A DNA stretch of 64,000 nt from the NCBI GenBank assembly GCA_029641185.1, contig JAPWGK010000023.1, positions 558,001 to 622,000 on the forward strand. Reading direction: 5' to 3'. The position numbers and the translations under genes are program-made. The notes under the pieces are model-generated. The model ran no database searches and had not been told where the DNA came from. It was given only the letters and a program-made list of their open reading frames with translations. Below, one piece after another: positions 34,554 through 44,706 of this stretch (its first letter is position 1; each line of letters opens with the position of its first letter). The stretch comes from Pseudofabraea citricarpa (lineage: Eukaryota; Ascomycota; Leotiomycetes; Helotiales; Dermateaceae).

Positions 34554-37058
34554 GAAGAAAGAGGATAGCTACAAGAGGGAGGCTTTTATATAGGCAGTAG
34601 CCGATCATGTGGTTATTCTTACAATAATGTCTTATTCATGAGTTTACTTCTAAGGACTTCGTATGATATATGATCGCATGTGACCAGTTAGATGGTTATA
34701 GATGGATCTTTATTATCGGTATGGTATAAACTTTACTCGATTATAGTATCTTGGGTTTGAGGACTTCTTACTGTGACAAGTTTGAAGTTACCGATTGAGA
34801 GTGAATTTAAATATGAGGTTTTTTTTTCAATCTCGAACCAATGCGCACTCATATACTATATCAAAGTCTTCTTAACCTTCTTTTATCTTCCAGCAAAAGA
34901 CGTTGTCCCACAAAACTCTTGTAATGAATTTAAGGTTTGTACTTAAGCTTCTTGAGTTTCTCCAGCTTCGGGAATCTCCGGAAAACTCGGACTTTTTTGT
35001 GCTTTTGAGTTTGGAACAAGATCTGGTGGATGTTAAGGATGAGAATACGAGATGGTAATTCTCTTCATAGACTTTTTCTCCTTGATTCTTTTGGTTTTAC
35101 TGTAGTGAAAATGAATCTTGAAAAGGTTAAGAAGAGAAACTTGTCAGTAAGACTTTCAATGAACTTGAAACTACTGGTTCTTCGCCTCTCTCGAGTTCAA
35201 AAAACGGTCTGAAAGGACTTTATAATTTCTGTAAAAAAAACAGACGAGTACAGAAGATTAAAGATAAGTAAGACGACATGATCCACTAAAACCCCGTGGT
35301 TGATTAGATGTGGAAGATCTGTTCCGTAGTAACCCAGGCATCGGATTATATATACGGTACTTTGACCCACTCACGGAGTAACCCATCGGTACGTTTCTGT
35401 GGGGTAACAGGGAATCATTTCTAAAAATCACCACAAAAAACAAAAGCATGCAAATGCGGACCCTGAATTGAGCAAGTACCTAGTAAGGCCAAGGAATAGT
35501 TTCAAAGTATAGTAAATCAAAGTATTTGAGAGGGGCGGTACATTTTGAATGATCAGTCGATTAGTAAGCAGGACTTCACTAAAGCCATGCCTTGCAAAGT
35601 AGTAAAGTAGCAAATTTTCCACGGAATGTTCAGCAATATAAATATCAGATCTTGGATTATGGAAGCGTGAAACACGAATGGTGTATATTTCTCGGACTTC
35701 TTGGTCCTGTTGTACCTACAGCTTGCAACAGAAAACTAAATGCGGAACGGCCCGAGCGAAAGAAATGGAAAGGCCGATAACTCACGTGAGATGATTCAGA
35801 ACGTAAAGTTAAGGGAAATACAATTAAGATTAGAGATCTAGCACTGCGTTCAACTGTTTCATGGAGTTTGAATTTCGGACAATGTGGGCCAACATCCTAG
35901 ATATGGCCCATTGTAGATTTCCGAAGTATGGTGTGTTGATTCGCTTACCCACTTTACCTGTTTTAGCCATAGCAAACCTTGCGACCAAAGCTATACTCAA
36001 CATAGAGCAATTCTTTTTATTAGATTTAAAGCTGAATCTTGATAAGCGTTTGAGCATGGCATCTATAGCTAACTTAGCTGTTTGTTGAGAGAATATTTTG
36101 ATAAGAGAGATGCCAGAAGTTCGAAGAGATCACATGGTCTCGCTATCGACTGACATTCAATTGAATAACCAATGATAGAGAGTAATGGGAGAACTATATT
36201 CGTTTAATTCTTGTCACAGTTCCATAAGCAGCTACTCGAAAATCAGGTTGCGGGAGCTAAGTAATGCCATCTCGTCAAGAGCACAATGGACTTTCTTTCT
36301 ATTATCTCGGCTGTTTTGACGAACCATCCAGACTCATTTTACAGTTTAGCCAGGATCTATTATACACTAGACGCATTAGTTCTCCTGTTAGTTTAACGCA
36401 GGGACTAACCCCATGCCTATAACGATGTATCTGTTTTTTGAAAGTCGGTCAAGCTACAAAGCGCTCGAGCCGACTCGAGACGGCCATTGTCAACTCAATA
36501 GTATGGCGGAAAGTCAAAGTGCTCTGTTGATATTTCTGCAAGCGACATTATTAACTTCGAACACGACCAAGTGCATTGCAGCGCAGGTGGAGTCGGTCGT
36601 ATCAGAATGTGCAACATGTTCACCAGTGAATTCCTTACTTGTTGAGGGTCCTGCGGGTGAAGCGAGAGCGAGAGGAGCAGCAAATGGCAAATGGCACCAT
36701 CGCCCTTGCAGCAGCTTACTTTTCGTTATCCAACCCTGGTTCCTTCCTTCTCCTGCCCGCCAAGCCCCCACCATTAGCGCCGAATTTTCTTTTCACCGCT
36801 ACCCACCCCTCAGAACCTTCTTATGAACACTCCTCCTCATCTTCCTCCATCTTCCTTATTCCTCCTCCATCCTCCACCTCTTTCCATCTCCATCAACTTC
36901 ACTTCTTCATCCATCTCGAGGTGAATTCTTCTTCTGCAATCTACATAATCTGCGTGTAGTTCGAGTCCCCTTTGACCGGAGGCATTCGAATTTCCCCTCA
37001 TCAACTTCCCCTCATCAACATTTTCCGCACCCTTTTACAACCCCGCACATCAGCAAAA

Positions 37059-39471
37059 ATGGTTCAATCATCTGTTCTCGGTTTCCCTCGCATGGGAGTC
37101 AACCGTGACTTGAAGAAGGCAACTGAGGCATACGTATGTGAACCTGCGAAGCCTCAAATGTGAGCAATTGCTGACTTTTCATCTATAGTGGGGTGGTAAG
37201 CTCTCCCAGGCCGATCTCCTCACTGAGGCCAAGAGACTTCGTCTTGCACACTGGAAGATCCAGAAGGATGCCGGTGTCAACATCATCCCCAGCAACGACT
37301 TCGCTCTCTACGATCAAGTTCTTACTCACATCCAAGATTTCGGCGTAAGATTACCCCTCACTTGTCTTACGTGTAACATGAGCTGACACTTTCTTTTTTA
37401 GGCCGTCCCAGAGAGATATACGAAATACAAGCTCGACCCTGTCGATGAATACTTTGCTATGGGTCGTGGTCTTCAACGCGAGGGTGTTGATGTCCCCAGT
37501 TTGGAGATGGTTAAGTGGTTCGACTCAAACTACCACTACGTTAAGCCTACTCTACAAGACAACCAGACCTTCAAGCTCAACCCCAACCCAAAGGCTGTTG
37601 TTGAGTTCCTTGAGGCAAAGGAGGCTGGCATAATCACCCGCCCAGTCTTGGTCGGACCAATCTCTTTCCTCCACCTTGGAAAGGCCGACCGTGACCAGAC
37701 TGTCAACCCAATTGACCTTCTCGAGAAGCTTCTCCCAGTTTATGAGGAGCTTCTTGCTAAGCTCAAAGAGGCAGGTGCTGAGACCGTTCAGATTGACGAG
37801 CCAGTTCTCGTCTTCGATCTTCCATCCAAGACCAAGGCTGCATTCAAGCCAACATATGAGAAGTTCGCAAGCTTAGGTTCAAAGATCCCAAACCTTGTCC
37901 TCGCTACCTACTTCGGTGACATCGTCCACAACATCGATGCTCTCCCAACTGACATCTACGCTGTCCACGTTGACTTGGTCCGCAACCCAGAACAACTCGA
38001 GACTGTTGTCGCTGCTCTTGGACCAAAGACCATCCTCTCCGCTGGTGTTGTTGATGGCCGCAACATCTGGAAGACCAACTTCCAGAAGGCTATCGAGAAG
38101 GTTGAGACTGCAGTTCAAAAGCTCGGAAAGGACCGTGTCATTGTCGCAACCTCCAGCTCCCTGCTCCACACCCCACACACCCTCGCAAGCGAGAAGAAGC
38201 TTGATCCCGAGATTGCCGATTGGTTCTCCTTTGCCGTCGAGAAGGCCACTGAGGTTGCCGTTATCGCAAAGGCTGTCACTGAGGGCCCAGCTGCTGTCCG
38301 TGCTGAGCTTGAGGCAAACGCCAAGTCTGTCCAGGCCCGTGCCAGCTCCAAGCGAACCAACGACCCAGCTGTCAAGGAACGCCAGTCCAAGATTGCTCCG
38401 GGTGACTACAACAGAAACTCCGAGTTCACTGTCCGTATCGCTCAACAACAAAAGTCATTGGGTCTTCCCCTCTTCCCAACCACTACTATCGGATCTTTCC
38501 CTCAAACCAAGGAAATCCGTATCCAGCGTAACAAGTTCACCAAGGGTGAGATCACCGCTGAGGAGTACGAGAAGTTCATCGAGAAGGAGATTCAAGATGT
38601 TGTCAAGGTCCAAGAGGAGCTTGACTTGGATGTCTACGTCCACGGAGAGCCAGAGCGTAACGACATGGTGCAATACTTTGGTGAGCGTCTTGATGGTTAT
38701 GCCTTCACTACACACGCCTGGGTCCAATCTTATGGTTCCCGCTGTGTCCGACCCCCGATCGTTGTTGGTGATATCTCTCGCCCAGCACCAATGACCGTCA
38801 AGGAGTCCAAGTACGCTGTCTCCATCTCCAAGAAGCCAATGAAGGGAATGTTGACTGGTCCAATCACTTGTCTCCGATGGTCCTTCCCTCGTGATGATGT
38901 TCATCAATCCGTCCAAGCCGAGCAACTTGCTTTGGCTCTCCGTGACGAGGTTGTTGACCTTGAGTCCGCCGGTGTCTTCGTTATCCAAGTCGATGAGCCA
39001 GCTCTCCGTGAGGGTCTTCCTCTCCGCTCCGGCAAGGAGCGTGAGGCATACCTCGACTGGGCTGTCAAGTCTTTCCGTCTTTCCGTGTCCGGTGTCAAGG
39101 ACTCCACTCAGATCCACTCTCACTTCTGTTACTCTGAGTTCCAAGACTTCTTCCACGCCATCGCCGCTCTCGATGCTGATGTTCTCTCCATTGAGAACAG
39201 CAAGTCTGATGCCAAGCTCCTTAAGGTCTTCGTCGATGAGGCCTACCCCCGCCACATCGGTCCAGGTGTCTATGACATCCACTCTCCTCGTGTCCCAAGC
39301 GAACAGGAGATCAAGGACAGAATCGAGGAGATGTTGCAATACCTCAAGCCAGAGCAACTCTGGATTGATCCTGATTGCGGCTTGAAGACCCGTCAATGGG
39401 CCGAGACCAAGGCTGCCTTGACCAACATGGTCAACGCTGCCAAGTTCTACCGCGCAAAATACGCCAAGTAA
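37059..39471 (+). CDS. MET6: Cobalamin-independent methionine synthase
   Basis: 5-methyltetrahydropteroyltriglutamate-homocysteine methyltransferase, the last step of methionine synthesis in the cytosol. Exons 37059-37133, 37189-37344 and 37402-39471 give 2,301 nt and 766 residues, the standard MetE length. The N-terminus is VLGFPRMGVNRDLKKATEAY and the C-terminal domain starts near LPTTTIGSFPQTKEIR (here FPTTTIGSFP). Zinc ligands are visible as H651 and C653 (HSHFCYSEF) and C736 (DPDCGLKTR). The homocysteine-site segment DVYVHGEPERNDMV is intact. Codon use is strongly C-ending in two-fold families (AAG, TTC, CTC, GTC), more so than its neighbours, which fits high expression. A CT-rich leader precedes the start. 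Confidence 0.97.
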
Positions 39472-40099
39472 ACTGGCTATTTCGCATGTTTTATTTAATA
39501 GATCTTTGATTTAAATCAAAGTGGTTTCTAATGCCTTGTGTTTTTAAACTTCCAGTGGGAGACGACTTCAACATCGGCGTTTTCTGGGCTGGGTTTAGCA
39601 TTAAAAGACAAAAGCTTCTTTATGGGATGGGATGGGGATACGATTTGATGAATTCAACAAACAGCATGGGTGGGGGTGTGGTGATGATCCATCAACCGGA
39701 CATCTAAGTAAATGGCGTCTGATGAGCGATTGGATTGATTTGAAAATACCTAGAGCTTCATTTGGAGTCTCGCATACTTTCGTGTGCATATAAAAGATTA
39801 GAAAATATTACCCTCTTCAACCGGGCATGAAACTTCTTTATTTTGTTCGAGTTTAATGTGATATTTTTGTTTAGACATTTATTTGTCCGCTTTTTGTTTC
39901 CGTTTTCAGACCCTTTGGATAACAAATCCACCATGCGTGTAGATGATTCAGTAGTACTTGGTATTTGAAATCAGGACAATGTTTAATTGCCCATTTGGTA
40001 GGTAGGCATTTATGTATTCTCAAGTTTGGAATCTTAAATCATCATGCCGGATCCAATGTGGATCTGATGATGAAATTCGCAGCGGCTCTTCGCCAACAG
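39472..40099. other. Convergent intergenic region
   Basis: This lies between the 3' ends of methionine synthase and the quinone oxidoreductase-like gene. It is AT-rich, probably holds both terminators, and no gene was recognised. Confidence 0.5.
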
Positions 40100-41365
40100 C
40101 TAATATCTCCCAGGTTCGTCCGCAACCTTAATAACGTACTTCATTGCGCTTGCCTTACCGTCCTTCAAATCTTTCAATGCCTGTTCCAGGCCAGCCAATC
40201 CTTCGTCGCGTACTTGGAAAGGATGACCTGTAAAGGTACCAAGTTGTAACGCACGGGAAAAATATCTCGAGAAGACATACGCCAACTCACGGGAATCACC
40301 GAAGTTGGGTTGGTTATGAGCAGCTGTCACGGTGGTAACGGTCCCAATCGCTGGCGAGACATCGAACTCGCTGGGCAAGATGAAGTTAACCTGGCCACCA
40401 GGGGCAACGGCCTTGCTGAGGATCTGGGCGCTCTCAGCAACGACAGCTGCATCGATGGCGTGCCTGACTTCGGTGTTTCCACTCGCCTGCACTGCGCTCT
40501 GGATCTTGCCGATGACGTTCTCTATACTGTCCCGGTAGTCAATCACCGTGTCGCCTTTGCTTCTGTCCAAAAGCCCTTCGACGAAGGCGGATCCTCTCCC
40601 GGCGATGGCGATCAGTGGGTGGATGTTGCTGTTGCGTGCGAGCTTTATGGCGAAGCTACCAACGGCCGTGCTGGCACCGTAGATGATTAGTGGGATCGAT
40701 GAGGTTGCGGGGGTCCAAGGAGCTGGGAGGGAGAGGAATTGGTATAAGGATAGGGCGGCTGTGACGGCTGCTAGTGGAATGGTTGATGCTTCTGTGGTGG
40801 AAGAAGGTTAACATGATTTGTCTACTTTTTCTTTCCCTTTTCCTTTCTTCTAGGTTCTTGTCTTTGGGGATTATCAATGGACGGGGTTACGGACCTTCAA
40901 AGGAAGTGTTGGGCGGGATATGGAATGTCGTGTAGCTGGGAGCAATGGCGTACTCGGCATATGAACCATGCGGAGTACAGATCTCGTGAAAAGCAGCAAC
41001 CCGATCACCAGGCTAGAATTATAAAAAAGTCAGGTCAGTTTTCATCTTCTCCCTCTTTGGGAGATAAGGATCTATTGAATGAAAGTAGGTTTTTGTTTTA
41101 CCTTGAATTCGATCACGTTGGCGCCCACTTTCTCAACAATACCAGCTATATCGTCACCTTGATTTATGCCATCTTTGGATGCCTTGATCACGTCATATAC
41201 TGGCTCGCTAGGCTTCGCAATTGCAGCCCATTCGGGCAGCTTCCAATCTTTGGGATTGGTGCCTGAGATCATTACTTTGATCAAGACTTGGTCCTCGGTA
41301 GGTTCTGGTATGGGACTGTCTATAATTTTGACGACTGGGCCAATGGTGATGATTGCTTCTTTCAT
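40100..41365 (-). CDS. Zinc-type/quinone oxidoreductase-like medium-chain reductase
   Basis: A medium-chain dehydrogenase/reductase of the quinone oxidoreductase type. Exons 41365-41102, 41012-40895 and 40791-40100 give 1,074 nt and 357 residues. The GroES-like domain includes VLIKVMISGTNPKDWKL, GDDIAGIVEKVG and GDRVAAFHEI. The Rossmann domain includes PLIIYGASTAVGSFAIKLAR (nucleotide loop GASTAVG). The structural-zinc cysteines are absent, so it is likely a zinc-free NADPH-dependent enone/quinone reductase. Similar proteins occur as trans-acting enoyl reductases in secondary metabolism, but no polyketide synthase is in the window. Confidence 0.9.
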
Positions 41366-41991
41366 CTTTGGCTAGTTGCTTAACGAAAACACGTGAGTAT
41401 TGGATTGTGATATAGGAGCTGGATTACGGCACCTTGATGATTATTAATTGCCAAGAAATTGTTTTTATTCGAGATACTTTTGAAGCAGGCTCTTGTGATA
41501 TGAAAACTTTAATCAAATCAAGTTGGAAGAGCAAAATAATCGATACTTTATATACGCTTTCTCTCAAAAGATTATTCATAAGCAGCACTTCAAGCTCCTT
41601 AATCTTCTTCGGCTGCCCACAATTTAGTACGCGGGGTTAACAGAGACGATTTATAATACTGGTATTGATCTGTGCCGTGCAGAATGGTAAGTAAGTGGGG
41701 CTGACATTGGTCGCTTGATCTGCATCTCGGTAGCGAAGCTTATAAATGATAATATTAGTTGGATCATGAGCACGTCGTTGGAAGTTGCAATATCTGAGAT
41801 AAGTGTACTCAAGCATGGATGATATAAGGGTGATTTTCTGATCTTTTCTTCAACTCATGTAATACGTACAACCAACCTATATTTATTTATTCCAAATCCA
41901 AGTGTGGTTAGAGGCTATCCTTTTCCCATCGATAACCAGTACGCAGAGGCAGCTGAGGAATTGAATTGCATTCATTACCGCAAACGAAAAT
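41366..41991. other. Intergenic region
   Basis: This lies between the start of the quinone oxidoreductase-like gene and the 3' end of the CorA-type pseudogene. No feature was recognised beyond the expected promoter. Confidence 0.5.
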
Positions 41992-43375
41992 TCAAGCAGA
42001 ACTGTTCTTTTTCCCTTCTTCGAGCCTGGGATCATCGGTGCTACCATCTTCTATTCTTCTCTCTCTTTTCCAAAGGCCTCTATATTTCCCGACGAAAGAT
42101 TTCCACGGGTGATGAATGGGTATGTATATCTTTGGCTGGTCCCAGCCGACCTTGCGGTTTTTCCACTGTTGTGATGGAAGGCGATATATATTTGATACCT
42201 GACACGTAGCTTCAATAGCTGGCCTGAAGAGGGTTTTGTCCAAGAACTGAGCATTAGCCAAAGCAAGAACGGTGAGGAGAAGAGTGATAATAGCCGTGAC
42301 GACCATACCAATCAACGGCGTGGTTCCCGGCGCACCACTCGTGCTGAAAATAGCCGTTGCGAAGCCCAGGGGAAGGAAGATGACGGTAACATAGGTAAAG
42401 AAGCGGACGTTTTCTGCGCTTTGAAAACTTAACTCGTTGCGTGTGGATTCCAACCTACTCATGAGTGATGTTTTCAGTGATTCTATGTTTGCCAAGTAGC
42501 GCTCTAGCTCCCGAACTCTGTGATTATTCGAAGTCGTTATCTTGGTCATCACTGGCCGGTATTTACCCTCGTCGTTTCTTGTCCATCGAGGCCTTTCCAG
42601 TTGCCGGTCCTTCTCACGGGTTCTCCACAAGCCAATCGTCTCGAGTGTTTTTTTTAGATCTTCTTCCATGACTTGAAGAGTATACTGAAATGGAGGCCAT
42701 TGTTTGCTGAAAGATGAGTAGGCGTCATTGTCCATTGGTGCGGAAAACAATGCGTTTGCTGCCGATAGGACATCTGAACGGGACGATCCACTGGGTTTCT
42801 TAGCTTCATGCTGCGGTCCTAGAAGCCTGTTGGCTTCGTCTCTTAGATGTCCTTCAATTACCTTAAGCATTTCTTCGTAACGCCTCGTTATTTTTTGAAG
42901 CATTCGGTCGAATATAAGAAGTTCCAATACCTTACGCTGCCGCCATTGCCTTTTATCCGGCTCAATGCTAAGATGTGGGTTCTTGGGTTTGATAAGTTCC
43001 TCGAAACGCGTCTCCAGACGCTCCAGAATCTTCAGACTCTCCAGTGTCTCCACAGGCAATATGTTAGGCTTGTCTTTAGCGAACAGTTTTTCCCGGATTG
43101 GGTCATCCTTGGGCTCGTATTCAAGTATGTGGCAAGTCCAATGGCGATCCAAAAAGTCGCCGATAAACTGGAACCCCATGCCTGCGCGTCTAATCCTTTT
43201 ATCGCCCCCCAGAAATCGTAGGTCTGTATCCTTGGAATCTCCACCACTGGCGTCATTTTTATCGAGCAGTTGGTAAGAGGACAGATGGAATTCAGTCCTC
43301 CATCGATTCAAAGTAGCTGTCGTATCGTCGAAAAAGTAGTTCTCCTTGCGGTCATGCCTACAGTCACCTCCACTA

Positions 43376-44706
43376 AGTATTAGCTATTCTGAAAATCACC
43401 CGAATTTGAATATATGACCTCTATATTACTTTTCTTATTCCTACAAGTAAATCTCTATAGAATTCTATAGTAAATAGGTTAAAAGAATCAGAAAAAGTAC
43501 CAGATTTTTGTCCTAAATATATAAATCTATATAATTCCTTAATATTTTATATATTATCCTTTTGTAGCTAGAACTACCTCTACTCTTCGTAGTATACTCT
43601 CTATTAAGTTATTAATAAAACTCTAGGGAATAAAGTTCCACGTAACCTGTAGAGCTTCCTCTATAATCTTTCGATCCTCTTCTAAAGTTACCTTATAGTT
43701 ACAGAGTTCTAGAAATATATTATAGAGCCTCTTTTTTAGTTCCTACTAGAGGTTTTTAATAGGATTTAGATTAGGAGAGTAAGGAGGCTAATTACTAACT
43801 AGAATACCTATATCCCTAAACTATCCAGCTACCTTTTTAGCGTTATAGATAGGGGCGTTATCTTATATAAATATATACCCTAGTTCCTATATTCGAGGGA
43901 TCTGATCCTCTAAAACCTTAAGATATAAGTTCGCTAAATACCTAAACTTCTTAGATTTAAAATCCCGATCTATCATATATAAATCTGACTTCCTATTATA
44001 CTAAATATATGCTCAGGTTATAACCTTCAAGTTCTTTCTAGTTCTATATATCTGAACCTTATCTGGATCTTATTTCTAGGCCGGGGTTCCTTATACTTAC
44101 TCCTACTATTTTCTTTTGCCTTTCTTATAGGAATACTTGTTAGAAAACATATATTTGATCTAGTCCTAGATAGTCTAGTTCTTTTTTAGCTCGTACTAAG
44201 TAAATCTCCTATCTGCTACCTTTTATATAAGCTCTAGGTAGCGTTTATAACGCTATTTGCAGATATAATATTTATTAAGAAGTTAGCGTATTCGTATATT
44301 CCCTATATCCGTACTATAAGCTTCGCGGACCTCTACGTACGTATCCTTTGGATATTTCCGTATATAAGATAGGATAGATCGAAGAATACGTTCTAAATAT
44401 AGTTTTGGCCTACCGGTTCGAGGGAGAGAGGCTTTATTCGTACGAAGAATTTGAAGGGCAAGAGTACCCCGAATAACCCCGCGGCTATACTTAAAGACTT
44501 ATTCGATTCGTGCTAGATTTATACCTAGAGTTTCGGCCGCTTCGATCCTTCCTCGATCGTATAGTAATAATTTAGGACCTCTAGTCCTGTTTCTAGAAAT
44601 TAGAGTAAAGGGAATACGTTAGCGTTATATTTTGATCAATAGTAAACTGGGTAGGAGGGAGTATTCGACGCGACTTTTCGTGTTTTATAGGTTTTCGGCT
44701 AATACT
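43376..44706 (-). mobile_element. Tc1/mariner DNA transposon, RIP-degraded
   Basis: A 1,331-bp element whose ends are the inverted repeat AGTATTAGC (43376-43384) and GCTAATACT (44698-44706), with further weak similarity inward. It is flanked by TA at 43374-43375 and 44707-44708, the target duplication expected of Tc1/mariner. The interior is extremely AT-rich and almost lacks CA and TG while retaining CG, the signature of repeat-induced point mutation. It inserted into an exon of the CorA-like gene. Confidence 0.9.
43539..44620 (-). pseudogene. Mariner-type transposase pseudogene
   Basis: Minus-strand translation keeps the family blocks in order but with many in-frame stops. An N-terminal helix-turn-helix region shows RGRIEAAETLGINLARIE and GRPKLYLERILRSI. 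The catalytic-domain motif DNAPIYNA is at 43862-43839 (the family reads DNAPIH). SPNLNPIKNL is at 43778-43749, immediately followed by two TAG codons where the family has tryptophans. The C-terminal LIESILRRVEVVLATKG is followed by TAA. Stops at former TGG and CAA codons fit C-to-T RIP on both strands. The 5' limit is approximate. Confidence 0.88.

Larger units (their letters stand above)
33563..37058. other. 3.5-kb gene-poor AT-rich region
   Basis: No splice-joined protein-coding gene was recognised. The region contains a degenerate minisatellite (about 34175-34360), a 21-bp tandem duplication (34512-34553) and, at its right end, a pyrimidine-rich leader (about 36825-36920) that belongs to the methionine synthase promoter. 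Unlike the mariner copy, it keeps ordinary CA/TG dinucleotides, so it is not obviously RIP-mutated. Confidence 0.5.

Noticed and set aside
37879..39396. Long frames on both strands inside methionine synthase
   Set aside because: They are shadows produced by the strong codon bias of the methionine synthase gene.
43376..44706. Element read as a large intron of the CorA-type gene
   Set aside because: TA duplications, inverted ends and transposase motifs identify a mariner. Its boundaries are not splice sites, and the coding frame continues directly across the target site.
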